Positions 42,848 through 56,527 of a stretch of DNA of 64,000 bases are shown piece by piece. The stretch is taken from NCBI GenBank assembly GCA_024509875.1, contig JAMPIV010019851.1:434001-498000 (forward strand), read 5' to 3'. The position numbers were made by a program, and so were the translations under genes. Every line of letters starts with the position of its first letter. Position 1 is the stretch's first letter. This DNA is from Oreohelix idahoensis (taxonomy: Eukaryota; Mollusca; Gastropoda; Stylommatophora; Oreohelicidae). The notes under the pieces are model-generated. The model did no database searches and had not been told where the DNA came from. It was given only the letters and a program-made list of their open reading frames with translations.

Positions 42848-43502
42848 CTTTACGAGGGCCAGCAGCTGGGTGGCATCATGCTCCATAAGGAACAAAAGAA
42901 GCAATGAATGTTGAACATTCCTGTATATTTATGTACCTGCACTGTTATAAGAATGTTTGACACAACATTTAACCAACGCTCACACATGCAGCTGGCATGC
43001 ACTTAGGTTTCCAGAACATACCTCCCTGCTGAAAGCCTACTTCAGTCTTGTTAAGTTCATTTGTATGCTTGCCTGCCTGATCTAAATTCCTGTGAACATT
43101 TGTCTGCACATTGGCTTGTTTTCTTTAATGATCTAATGTTTATTTATAACTTCACTCTGTTTATATTCATTACTGTTGTACTTTTAAATTCTATTACTTT
43201 TATTTGCATTTTCACTTCTTGTTTTTTTTAACAAACCAATTTCTGTTATATTTTGTTAAATCCTTGTTTACATGCATTCTTGTTATCGTAGCTGTGAAAA
43301 AAATTGCGACTTGCTTATCTTTCTTCCCTAAACTCTCTGTACCCTACTGCAGTACAGTCAATTGACAATAATTTCTTCTCAGATGTACTATTCTTGATTA
43401 GTTTAAAAAAAAAAAAAACATAGACATACACACAAGCAGTATGATCATCAATAATTATAAAAAACAAAATAAAACAAGCACAAAATAACAGAAAGTTCTG
43501 AC
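42848..43502. other. IRS intron 1, proximal 650 bp; no feature seen
   Basis: A+T-rich intron immediately downstream of the IRS first coding exon, with an A-run near 43410. Confidence 0.4.
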
Positions 43503-43607
43503 CTTTAACTTTTTTAGATATCCAGTCATCTTGATGTCAGAGCCTGGCCGCTCAAATGTGTGCTGGCGGCTGCCCATACTGCTAATACTTTGTCGATCAA
43601 ATTCCAT
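43503..43607 (-). CDS. IRS: Insulin receptor substrate, first coding exon (start of PH domain)
   Basis: This is the first coding exon of a cytoplasmic adaptor that docks on the activated insulin/IGF receptor and relays signal to PI3K and Ras. On the minus strand an ATG in a strong context (CACCATGG) opens 35 codons. The exon ends in TGYLKKLK, the first beta strand of a PH domain, directly followed by a GTCAGA splice donor at 43502..43497. The frame is phase 0 and joins the exon at 10244..10556 to give GYLKKLKTMKKKYFVLR, the typical IRS PH opening. The first 25 residues (MEFDRQSISSMGS...) are the usual low-complexity leader. It is too short to be called by ORF length alone; the support is the exact PH continuation. 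The donor is not a perfect GTRAGT. Whether the 5' UTR is continuous with this exon or spliced is not clear. Confidence 0.85.
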
Positions 43608-45529
43608 GGTGACACAAAACAATGAACTCAAATAATTTATATAATAATTTTTTTTTAAATGGCGATCATAAAATATTATTATTCACTGAAAAGTCTCTTT
43701 GTGCATTTCTCCACGCCATTTTCAAAGCCTTCAAAAGTTCACCGTAAATATTGTTCTGGGGCTCGACCTAGCTCAGTCTCGATTTTGAGGATGCTATCTC
43801 ACTTCGCTCACTGTGTATTTAAGACACCCTGGTATAAGTAACAAAGCTTTCAAAATAAATACAAAACACTATCTTTGATCCTCACCTCAAATCATCCATC
43901 TCTTGTGTTGTGATATGACTGACTTCTTTGCAATGTAATTGAAACAAAAAGTTTATTCTGTTACAAGTCTAGCATCTTGCATTAGATACATATTTTTATT
44001 ATATGATGCTATAATTTCAATAACTGTTCGTGAGCTATGTGTGCTTCCATAACTAGTACCCACTGCTTCATTCCTCTAAAAGATTTGATGGCCTGTTTTT
44101 AAAAGGTACGCCTACTTCATCATCATTTTCCTCTTTGCTCCACGTGAAGCAACCCCTGCAGTTGGTCCTCTTGCAAGAAACCTGCACCAAGCATTTACAC
44201 ACACTCTAGCAGTGGTGGTTTTTGTAATATTTTTGTTTGACATGATGAGATTGCCATCCCCATTCACAACCTCACTTCAGTCACTTTGTATGACATGCAT
44301 GAAGGAATAGTAGTCATATTCTGTCTTTGCCTTCTCAATAAACCCCCGGGAACTAAAAGGGGCTAGGCATACTTAGTAGGCCTACATTAAAGTCCTTATA
44401 CACATTTCACTTCGATGTTCATTTAATATTTTTACAATTAAACCTGTATGTTCACATTTCCAAAAAGCCATTAAAAATTTTCTGACTAAATAATAAGAAG
44501 GGCAGCTTGAGGGAGAGGTCTATTATTTTCTACTGGAAAAATGAACTAAATTTACGTAATTTTGGGTTAGGTCATAATTTCATAGAGCCTGTTATACGGA
44601 ACTTGTTCACACAAACTAAGGATTCCTGCCACCCCTTCCCCCGCCATATCAACTATGAACAGCACGTATCTGCATGGCCTTTAATATAACTTTAATAAGA
44701 TATTAAAAACAAGCAACAGGTGTCCATTATCATACTTGACCTAATTATCAATTTCCAGATTTAAGATCATTACTTGAAACGACAATTTTCATAAACAGCA
44801 GGGGATATAACGAGATTTTTAAGTTTTTTTAAAACAAATTATCTATAGGCCTAGTAGATATCCTCTAAGAATTCGGAATTAGAGGTTTACAAGCAGTACA
44901 GTTGCATTAATAAATTACTATAGACTAGAATAAATAGGGCCTATAGCTAAAAAAAATTTCACAGTTTATTCAAATGAGCTCATATCAACTTGCAGCCATG
45001 AAATCTGTCCGTGCACTTCGACATCTAATTTACACAACTAAAAATACTGTCAAAGTTCCTACAGGTCAATAACCGAGAACCTTACCTTTGCGCTATTGAC
45101 CCGTTTGGTTGAAACTGAAGCAACTCGTTTAATAAAACTTGCCTTTCCTTTTCCTACAGATACTATGGTCCTATCATGGACTTAAAAAAAAAAAAAAACA
45201 CTATATTCAGCAAGCCAGATGCAACTTACTGTATGCTCTGATCAGCAAATATGTACACTAATTAGTAAACGGTTCACTAAATCGAACCCACACACAGCTG
45301 ATAAGTTGGGGTTTTCACACATTTTCGGGGATAATCTCGTTTTAAACTAAAACTGGCGAAATTGAGCAATATTTTGCCTATTCTTATTTTTCAGAACAGA
45401 ATTATGTCGCCCTACCTCTTAATGAACATTCCACCGTTACCTCGATTTCTGAAAAGAAAAATTATGTAGGCTATGTCTAAAAGTCTTCTACAGTGCGTTA
45501 GGTTCGATTAAAAACATCTCGCATTCAAG
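43608..45529. other. Upstream flank of IRS start codon; no other gene seen
   Basis: This A+T-rich DNA probably holds the IRS 5' UTR, an upstream intron, or both. It includes a copy of a short repeat at about 44190-44350 with the stem-like GATGAGATTGCCA core. No ORF with recognisable homology is present. Confidence 0.4.
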
Positions 45530-45680
45530 GACGTAAATTCCCAGAGTCGCCATGTTTGTGGTCACGTGGTGTGAAACTTGTTGTAAACAAGCTTACACGC
45601 ATGCGTTGGCAAAAGGTCAAATGAGAAGGTAGACTTCTGTGACGTAAGACTGTCGTTCGCTGCAAAACGTCTTCAGTCTA
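45530..45680 (-). promoter_or_regulatory. Possible IRS upstream promoter segment
   Basis: This stretch, 1.9-2.1 kb upstream of the IRS start codon, is richer in CpG than its neighbours. It holds a minus-strand AAACATGGCGAC (45557..45546), similar to the YY1-type CAANATGGCGGC promoter motif, an E-box CACGTG (45563..45568) and a CRE-like TGACGTAA (45640..45647). A GAG|GTAACG donor-like site follows near 45435 on the minus strand. No transcript evidence is available, so this is a guess from motif clustering. Confidence 0.25.

Positions 45681-46781
<1,101 letters not shown>

Positions 46782-46848
<67 letters not shown>
46782..46848. repeat. (TA)n microsatellite, right half split by the TIR element
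   Basis: 67 bp of TA; with 46184-46285 it was probably one tract before the insertion. Confidence 0.95.
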
Positions 46849-48131
<1,283 letters not shown>

Positions 48132-48289
48132 TGTTATAGCCGGGAGTTGTAGTGAGGATAAGCTCTCACTACAGATAAATATTTCTATGGCACAGCAATG
48201 TTGATACGACATTATTCTGGCAACTCCTGCGACGTGGCTGGTACCAAACTGTATCGGCTACTGCCGTGTCTTTGGGTCTACCGGCTGCG

Positions 48290-49075
48290 TGGAGAGGGGG
48301 GAATGTAAAGGATTGCTCCCCTGCTTTGCAGTAGTTGTCCAACAGTGACAAAACTCAAAGAGTATCTAATATTGGCGTCCAAGGTATCTACTTGCGCGCA
48401 AGATTACTCTTGGCAGAGATGTACATCATCATGTGACGTATTCTTTCCAGAACGTTGTCTCCATTACAGCTGCTCTGAACGCACCACGATTCTGGGCAAG
48501 TCGACCTGCATCAGCCAAAGACAAGTTCAGACTCTCTGTGATGTCCTGGGTCCACCGTCGTCTAGGTCGACACCTTCCCCTTTTTCCAGGGATCATGCCT
48601 TCCATCCCTATTTTTTCTAGACTGTTATGTCTTTTTATGACCGAAAAATTTCAGCTTCCTTATTGCGATGGTATTTAGGAGCCAATGTTCTTGTACGTTT
48701 AGTGAGTGCAGTACTTCTCTGTTGGTCTTTTTTTCTGTCCAGGGTATTCTCAACATCCTTCTGTAGCATTTCATTTCGAATGATGTAATCTTTTTTGCAA
48801 CTGTTTTATTGAGTGTCCAAGTCTCGCAGCCGTATGTTGCTACTGGGAATATACATGCTCTGATCAGTTGTAACTTTGTTTCTTTGCTTGTGCCTTGCAA
48901 AGGGTTTTTCATCTGTATTAGTTTATGTGAAGCAATTGCAAGTCTTCTTTTAATTTCTACTGCACAGTCACCAGAGCTGTTGATGATTGATCCTAAGTAT
49001 TCGAATTCATTAACACTTTCCAGTTCTTCGTTGAGATGTAGATAGAAGGTTAATAATACTTCTACCTGAAGGGAA
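48290..49075 (-). mobile_element. 5'-truncated LINE, RT C-terminus plus hairpin 3' tail
   Basis: The minus strand encodes the end of an RTE-like LINE protein and stops with TGA at 48431..48429. The tail continues with CTGCCAAGAGTAATCTTG ... ATACTCTTTGAGTTTTGTCA ... CTACTGCAAAGCAGGGGAGC. This tail is the same as in the repeats at 9452, 17978 and 29114, so this LINE is the likely donor of the tail. No TSD was resolved. Confidence 0.75.
48429..49060 (-). pseudogene. LINE reverse transcriptase, C-terminal part
   Basis: Reading on the minus strand: ESVNEFEYLGSIINSSGDCA, then LIRACIFPVATYGCETWTLN, FEMKCYRRMLRIPWTEKKTN, and a frame change near 48625. The C-terminal block is GRCRPRRRWTQDITESLN, ADAGRLAQNRGAFRAAV, ending TTFWKEYVT and stop. 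YGCETW and the CYRRMLRI block are characteristic of RTE-related LINEs. No palm domain is present. Confidence 0.8.
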
Positions 49076-49954
49076 CATTCACAAGATATTCCCAGAAGTC
49101 AAGAACAAAAGCTGCTTAAGGCTGAGCAATTTGTTAACTTATTATCTGGTCTGTCGTCTTTTGTGAAGGATTTAAGCAATGGTTTAGCCCGTTCAAGCCT
49201 CCAGTTGGAGTAAATCCAACGAAATCTCTCTTATACGGTATAGCTCTGTATAGTGTAAATGTATGTCTAGGTATTTATATATAGATTAACTATTCTGGCT
49301 CATACATTTGCTTTCATACATATAACTGAATCAACTATTATTGTTTTGCTTTAAAACAACAGGTAACAAATTTAATAGTGAAATAGTCTTTAACATGTTA
49401 AAATAAATATGGAAAGATTACTGGAATTTTGATAGTTATAAATTTCTCATCATTGAGACGTAGGTGGAAATTTTAATTTATACTTAAAGTTTAACTGGAA
49501 TTGTCCCTTTTTTGCTGGTGCCTTTTAGTTAGCACTTAGCTTGTATAGGTGAGTCCTGCAGCGGTGGTTCATCAATTCTGTGATGACGAAAGCCTTCTCC
49601 GCATTCTCTTCCACTGTCGGCGGTTATGGCGGATGCTTTTCTCTCACACTAGCTGAGTTAGTACCACAAATCGTCTGATGGCTTGTAACCACGAACTTTA
49701 GACAAATAGAAGAAACAAATGCCTGATGAGTACATTTGATCGCTGCAAACTAACAGGCCCATTATCATGCGCTCCACCCACCAATGTTAACCTCTCAGAA
49801 GAATATAATTCCCGAGCACAAAGTGTAACTCAGGGAATATGATGAAAATTCACCCATATCCTTCTGGGTGTTAACTAGGAAATTGCGTCTGGAGTGCATG
49901 AACAATTATTTGCCTTATTTACAATTAAAAAAGGTACGTAATTTTCTCAAGATA
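49076..49954. other. No gene recognised
   Basis: Ordinary A+T-rich DNA. Confidence 0.35.
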
Positions 49955-50511
49955 ATATGTTACACTGTGACGTATAATGGAAATATAGCCTACGGTATCC
50001 GACAGTCTTTCGTGACCTTGTGGCGTTCTATGATTCGTTAGCAAAGTCAATCATTTGTCTGCCTGCATTACTCATTTTTAATCCACGACTCTTTTTTTTT
50101 GAGACGTAAACAAACGGAAAGCTTACCAACTTCCGCGACTTGCCAGTCATAACGGGGAGCGAAATCTGGTTTGTTTAACTGAGTTTCTCACGTGAGCTGA
50201 TCTGTCAATCATCAGATATCAGACAGACGCATGTGGAAACACCGAACCTCTTTGAAGGGAGACGATCGGGCAAAAATATTTTCCCCTAGAATCCTTTGAT
50301 GTTCGTACATACAGGGAGAGATAAATATTTGATCTCCATAAGCAGGCTAAATCTAAAGAAACCCGTTACCCTGTTTAAGTCTCTGTTGTCGATTTAATAC
50401 GCTGAAACAGAGAGACCGGAAAACCTTTTATCCGGGGGATTCAGGCTTCTGATTTCTCTGCTATGCACAAGTGTGAAAATTAGCATCCTCTGGAGAGCAG
50501 ATAACCGACAT

Positions 50512-50513
<2 letters not shown>

Positions 50514-50603
<90 letters not shown>
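50514..50603. repeat. (TA)n microsatellite, ~90 bp
   Basis: Lies within the plus-strand 2.4-kb repeat copy. Confidence 0.98.
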
Positions 50604-50604
<1 letters not shown>

Positions 50605-52251
50605 TGTGGCTTCTCAAATCAGTTATCAGTTGTTGCTTAGAATTTTTCGGATAGTCTAAACACGTAGTCTAGAACCATTGTGAATAGATGTGTTAATGGT
50701 TTCATGGGGATTTCATTCTGATTTTTCTGGTAATATAAATTTGTGCTTAAACATGTTAAAGTGTTAACAGTTTACCATTATAATTCACTTAAAGTCTAGC
50801 TGTTAAAGACCAGAAGAAAATAACGCGTAGCTATTTGTTTACCAGTCGTTCAGTTTAATGATAATTTTACCACCAGCTTTATCACGCAGAAAGAGATGTT
50901 TAGTTGACAACTTAATACACTAGGCGCGATTGATAATTGACAGAATAGAATTCACGTTATATTTCATTTTGTGTAATTTTAGTAAATGACTGTTGTTTAA
51001 ATACCATACGACGACCCACCGACGCCGACCCTCTAATAGCTATTTAGCGGCAGGCGATATTTGTTAAAGTGCGCGTATGGATAATTAAATAATAACTGAC
51101 CAGATAGGAATAGGCTAGAGACACCGTGTGCTTATATGTAGATATTTTATTAGTAGTAATTTTTTCGTAAAGTTTCTCTATTCTTAAGCATAACCTGATC
51201 AAACGATGACCAGCGGTCTATTTTGGTCTATTGTGGTCTAGTTTGGTCCTTTTCTCCATTTACTGATTGGATTAATGTTGTCTTCTTTTTGGCTTACGCG
51301 TCTCCAAGTTCAGTTGTGAACAGAACCGGCCTAAGAGACAAATTAACATTTTTAAATAGTAAATTTAACTGGACTATCAACACCAGAAATTATTTATTCA
51401 ATTTTATCAGCCCAGTGTGGTGTACTACAAATAACAGAAATATCTGACTTTTGACAGTCGTGGCAGCGGATTTATTCAGCAAGTTACGCTGTTTCAAAAT
51501 CGGCACTCACCCCAGAGTCAGCCGATAGGATTTATCATCATCGTCATAATTTACAGTTTTAGCAACCAGATGTTTCCCTACTGTTTACTGTGAACACCAG
51601 ATCTCAGAGTTTCTACATTAACTATTCGAGGTGACATTTGTCTATCCAGGAATCAACCACCAAATTAGGTGTTCCCCTTATAAAATTTAATTATTGGAAG
51701 GAGGGACTGGGGCCAAATTTGGAAGAGAAAAACACTGGAAATTATATATGCATGGATTATATGTCCAAGAGATTTTCTTCACCAAGAATAGGGTAAGAAG
51801 AGTGATTGAGTGGCCACGTATGTCAGAGAGAGTGAATATTTTCTTTGTTACAGAAAAATTGTATTATCTGAGTCTGCTTAAATCTTGTTTATTTACTGGA
51901 TAGCTTTAGAAGTAACTCTGTTCTTTTCTTTACTGTCTATGCTGTAAAATAATGCTAACCTTTGGGGGTTATTAACTCGTTGGGTTCTTTTTCTCAATGA
52001 TGGGGAGGGCACATGTATTCTGTTAATTTTCTATGTATACATTCTGATTTATTTGATCTCTTTAGACATTCGATGTTGTAAAAAGTTTAATGATAATAAA
52101 CAACAAAAGAACTTACCTTTGTGTGTTGGTCAGACCCATACCCAATTTACCATAGTTTTTCACGTTTGTGTGTCTTGTTGTCACATAGCTGTGCGTGTGT
52201 GTGTTTAGTGAAACTTATATTTCTAGATATAGGAACGTGCAAGATTGTCTT

Positions 52252-52770
52252 CTCAGTACAGCACAAGCACAAAATTAGGATTATATCAGAGCTGTGTGCT
52301 TTCTGTGCTTCTGTATGGTGCGGAATGCTGGAGAGTTACAGAGAAGGAAATGTCGAAATTGTCCTCTTTTCACACAACATGCCTAAGAAAAAAGTCACCG
52401 AATCTTTTGGCCGAATACCATCACCAACCAAGATCTGCTTACTCGGAGCAAGCAAGAGGACATGCACACCATCATAGCTGGCAGACGCTGGAGCTGGGTT
52501 GGCCATGTCCTCAGAAGAGACCCCGATGCAATCACAAGAACAGCTATGCTTTGGACCCCTGAAGGAAAACGAAAGAGAGGCCGACCAAAAACAACCTGGC
52601 GGAGGACTGTGAGGCTGAGATGCAAAGAATGAACCAGAGTTGGGGGCACTGTACGAAGGATGGCCACCGACCGAGCAAAGTGGAATCAATTTGTTGTTGC
52701 CCTACAAGACGCCACTAGGCGTGATGTCCACTGACTGCTTTGACGGTCGGCGGCTAAGGATCAAAGAAAA
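52252..52770 (+). mobile_element. 5'-truncated LINE with ACGCC/GGCGT hairpin tail
   Basis: Flanked by the 11-bp TSD AAGATTGTCTT (52241..52251 and 52771..52781). It encodes the C-terminal end of a LINE reverse transcriptase in broken frames: YQSCVLSVLLYGAECWRVTE, FHTTCLRK, RRWSWVGHVL (frame 2), GKRKRGRPKTTWRR, and near the end FVVALQDATRRDVH then stop. The hairpin GACGCCACTAGGCGT is thus the coding end of this LINE, followed by GACGGTCGGCGGCTAAGGA. Confidence 0.88.
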
Positions 52771-52960
52771 AAGATTGTCTTATACTAAAAGATAGTCGTG
52801 TAGATAGGCTGGACTAGAGAAACTACTCATTCCAGAGACAGATCTTCTCCTTAAACTATTCACTCGTGAAAATCTATTTTCTTACACCTTTACTTCTCAC
52901 GTACTTATCACCATCCACTATACTCAGGCGGGACCATAAATAACTTTAAAACCTATCTAA

Positions 52961-53183
52961 ATTCATGACATACACCTTAGGCACATGTGATGTAATCATC
53001 ACTCATCACTGCTCCAGTCGGAGTCTGTGGTCACTCTGCTGTCGGGTTTCTCGCACGACTAGTCAGAAACAATCACCAGCTCTTGCTGTAGTGGTTCATG
53101 AATATACTATTTTCATGTGTTGAGGTTCCCAGCCTCATATATAACCACTAGCAAGAAAACATGTTAAATTCACATTTGTAATA
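52961..53183. other. No gene recognised
   Basis: Short spacer between the dispersed repeat and RTE copy C's left TSD. Confidence 0.35.
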
Positions 53184-53202
53184 GAAATGTTTACTTACTT
53201 AC

Positions 53203-53508
53203 TTACTTAGTCGTTCCCCTTCTACCGTGAGGTGTAGAGGTTTGGAAGAGAGAGCGCCAGACTATTCTATCGGCTGTCTTCCTCCTGGCCTGGTTCCATT
53301 CTAGTCCTCGCTCCTTCAAAGATTGTCTAATGTTGTCCTCCCAGCGGACTCTGGGTCGTCCTCGGGGTCTGGATCCTTGGCTCTTTGTTTCCCATGCTTG
53401 TCGTGGTAGCCGATCTTCTCCCATTCTGCAGACATGGCCAAACCATCTTAGTTGGGACTGTTCTACTTGGGTCTGTGGGGGTGGCATTTTAGAAGCTCTG
53501 TATAGCAT
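53203..53508 (-). pseudogene. RTE LINE C-terminal domain (copy C)
   Basis: Intact end of the RTE protein: VEQSQLRWFGHVCRMGED, RPRGRPRVRWEDNIRQSL, KTADRIVWRSLFQTST, then GRRGTTK and stop. The first 8 residues come from the deletion junction. The stop codon lies within the conserved CTACACCTCACGGTAGAAGG, GGAACGACTAAGTAAG end. Confidence 0.9.
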
Positions 53509-53947
53509 GAATCAGAGGTGCTGGAATATTCTTCCTTGCCAAACAGTCCCAAAGTTTGCTCCAAGGGACCCTGTCAAACGCCTTTTCCAGATCTATGAAA
53601 CAAAGATGGATCTCACTCTTATACTCAAGGGCCTTTTCACTCAGCTGTCTGAGTGTGAAGATTAGGTCTTGAGTACTTCGGTTTGCTCGGAATCCGCACT
53701 GGACCTCATCCAATTGTGGCTCAGCTAGGCGTCGGAGTCTCTGCTCTAGGATTCTAGAGTAGATTTTTCCAGGGACACTGAGAAGGGATATGCCTCTATG
53801 GTTTCCACACTGTCGATTTTCACCGTTTTTGAAAATTGGTGTTATTATGGCGATCTCCCAATCCTTTGGTATGGTCTTGTTGCACCATGCTGCCTGTAGG
53901 ACCCTTAAGAGTAACAGGTCGCCTGATGCTCCCATGTACTTAACCAT
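53489..53947 (-). pseudogene. RTE LINE reverse transcriptase fragment (copy C)
   Basis: Contains MVKYMGASGDLLLLRV, HRGISLLSVPGKIYSRI, FRANRSTQDLIFTL, and RT motif A CFIDLEKAFDRVPW, ending HAIQSF at the second deletion. Motifs B and C (FADD) are absent. Confidence 0.9.
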
Positions 53948-53962
53948 TTCTGGTGTTTACCA

Positions 53963-55243
53963 TCATGCCCTGCTGCTTTCCATTACTTCCTTCGGGGCAG
54001 TAAGCAGTTTGCCTTGCTTGTCCTTTATCAATTTGAGAGGGCATTGTTTTTCCTTCCTCATGTTCTTTAGGGTCTTATAGAACAATTTCTGGTTTTCTTG
54101 TGCATCTTTTTCTAGCTTTTCTCCAAATTCTTCCCAGGACTTCTGTTTTGCTGCTAGCACTTTGTTCTTTACTTCTGTTCTGAGTGTCACATATTCTCTA
54201 TATTTTTCCATTTGTCCTGTTGTGTTTTTAGCTCCTAAGTATTGTTTCCATGCCATTTTCTTCTCTCTTATTTTCTCTTTGACTTCCTCTGTCCACCAAG
54301 GGGTCCTCTTTCTCTGGTTCCCAAGTCGGACTTCACCACATGCTTCTGCAGCAGCTGTCTTTATGATATCCTTGAATTTAATCCAGAGGGTTTCCAAGTC
54401 ATCAGGTTGTTCTTCTGTGTTGTTCACCGCTGCAGCAATAAGCCCCTGATATCTGGTCTTAATTTCTGGCTCTCTCAGCTTGTAGGTCCTAATGCTCATT
54501 TCTCCTGCTCGTTTACTTGGTTTCTTGCGTGATGTTGAGCAGTTCCTAGGCTGAGCAACTCTTTCAGTTGTTCGTTTGATTGTTAGCAGGTAGTGATCAC
54601 TTCCAATCTCTGGCCCCCTCCAGACTCTTGCATCTCGGACATATTTGAATGAGCTTCTCCGAACAATGGCATAGTCAATCACTGACTTCTCATTCTTTGT
54701 TGGTTCACATCTAGTGTATGCATGTATGCGCTTATGGGGGAACTTTGTGTTTGTAATGATCAGATTCTGCTCACTGCAGAATCTAAGGAGTCGCTTTCCA
54801 TTGTCATTGAGAGTGTCTTCTCCATATCTTCCGATAACTCCACCCCATCTAGCATGGTCATTTCCAACTCTGGCATTAAAATCTCCGAGCATGATAACTT
54901 CATCTAGGCAGTCATCCACTGTCCTTTGAAGCAGCTCGAAGAATTCCTCCTTGACCTCTGCTCTCTCATCCTCATTTGGCCCATACACTATGACCAGGTT
55001 GACTATGGTTTCTCCTTCTTTTAGTTTCACAACCATAATGCGCTCTGAGACAAAGTTCCACCCCTTGATACTATCTTTTTGATTTTGGGCCACAATGCAA
55101 CCCACACCCCCTTTAGCTCTTTCGGATATGGGTACACCACTGTAGAGCAGCGTGTTGCCATTGAGATCCATGACTCCTTGTCCTTTTTTCTTTGTTTCCG
55201 TTATAGCCAGGATTTCTAGTTTTGCTTTCCTCATCTCTTCCAC
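53963..55243 (-). pseudogene. RTE LINE endonuclease plus linker (copy C)
   Basis: The 426-residue frame encodes an APE-type endonuclease that nicks target DNA. Motifs: LEILAITETKKKG near residue 9 (catalytic Glu), VIVYGPNEDER near 85, MLGDFNARVGND near 119 (catalytic Asp/Asn), SVIDYAIVR near 187, and GSDHYLLT near 215 (catalytic SDH). The frame is open upstream of the Met into GTWNTRSINGKEEELVE, the usual beta-strand 1 (GTWN), so the real start is further 5'. It ends at the first internal deletion (KEVMESSRA). Endonuclease residues look intact, but RT is destroyed. Confidence 0.93.
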
Positions 55244-55494
55244 CAGCTCCTCTTCCTTCCCATTTATACTTCTTGTGTTCCATGTTCCATAAGTCGTAGT
55301 CCGTAGTCCGTTCCAGTTCGTCGCCTTTAGAATCAGTCCGGTTTTCTCTCTTGTGTTACTCGTAATCGTGGTTTAAAGCAAACAGGTGATTGGCCTGTTG
55401 AAGAGGGGCTGCCTCCTTACGGCCTCCATGCAGGCCGCCCTCCTCCTTTTTCATCCGGGCTTGGGACCGGCATTGGCGGAGTTGAAATGTTTAC

Positions 55495-56527
55495 ACTTAC
55501 CCCAAATAATGGGTATACACAATCTCCTGCACAGATTAGAATGGACACACCGCACTTAAGTTAGATGCTGTTCGAATCACTTTGGTCTGGGAAATTACAG
55601 TTAATTCATCTGACGGCGGGTGTCTCTGCGAAATCACTAGCAGTGAAAACTTGAGTTAAATTCCTCTTACGACTGGGTCTGGGAAATTAGAGTTAATTCC
55701 TCTGACGATGAGTGTCTATGCGAAATCACTACCTGGGAAAACTTGAGTTAAAGTCCTCTTATGACTGGTGAATCTGATTCCTAGGTTTCCAGTCTTGTTA
55801 TATTAAAATCCTGGTCCCTTAAATTTTCAGTCTCGTATTTAAATATGCGGGTTTACTCTTAAGTTTTCAGAGTTGCCCAAATACGTTGAACTGTCACTTA
55901 TAAGTATGGAATACTAAGTCCAATATCTCACTGGATTCTTGGGAGTTGTTCGCTGTACAATGCAATCTCTCTGTTTGTTCTGTGTGTGGGATTTCACTAC
56001 ATTACATTGTACAGTTTCCAGTTCAAATCCAGCTGGGTTTCCGTTGAATGTTCCACTCAAATGCATTGTTGATTTTGGCGAACCAATCGCTCTCTAGCAC
56101 TAGAGGGGTCGGTTTGTTTATCATTACTCATCCCACGCGTATTTTAAAAATATAAAATTTAATATCCACGCGTGACCTCTTTATAAGACGTAATATTGTG
56201 ACCATGTTTTCCTGACGTAATGTCTTCCGCCCAGATGTCTACCCCGACAGATTATCTAATTATCGCCAGACAGATGTCTGGTCAGACAGTGTTGTTTTCT
56301 TTCATCGTACGCACAATACAAGCTTGTGTCAACACGATCAGCAGTTTCTCACTGGGGTCAAATGTTGGACCGACCCGTTTCCACAGATGGATTCAAAGAG
56401 ATAAGCGGGTGACCGGTCTGATGACTGGGTATTGTTACGATAATACCGCAGTTCACCTGGTGGAACGTAAATACGTCTGAGGAGTGGTAAACAATAAGAT
56501 ACGAATTACTCCCATAACAAATACTGC
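55495..56527. other. No gene; contains a two-unit 92-bp tandem repeat
   Basis: GGTCTGGGAAATTACAGTTA at 55584 is repeated as GGTCTGGGAAATTAGAGTTA at 55676; each unit ends near CCTCTTACGACTG/CCTCTTATGACTG. The rest is unrecognised. Confidence 0.7.

Larger units (their letters stand above)
49955..52960 (+). repeat. ~2.4-kb dispersed non-coding repeat, plus-strand copy with LINE insert
   Basis: Starts near AATATGTTACACTGTGACGT and runs to about CAGGCGGGACC. Homologous to the reverse of 39020-41400; its 3' third is shared with 870-1440. It carries an internal (TA)n tract (50514..50603) absent from the minus copy, and the LINE insert at 52252..52770. Non-coding; class unknown. Confidence 0.8.
53195..55483 (-). 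mobile_element. RTE-clade LINE, copy C, both ends present, two internal deletions
   Basis: TSD GAAATGTTTAC at 53184..53194 and 55484..55494. The 5' end (AACTCCGCCAATGCCGGTCC, then CAAGCCCGGATG and a GGAGGAGGGCGG block) looks like a genuine RTE start with a 5' UTR of about 150 bp. A full apurinic-type endonuclease follows, then a linker. Two deletions relative to copies A and B remove the RT entry (junction near 53980) and the RT palm to C-terminal region (junction near 53498). The tail is (TAAG)n. Confidence 0.93.
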
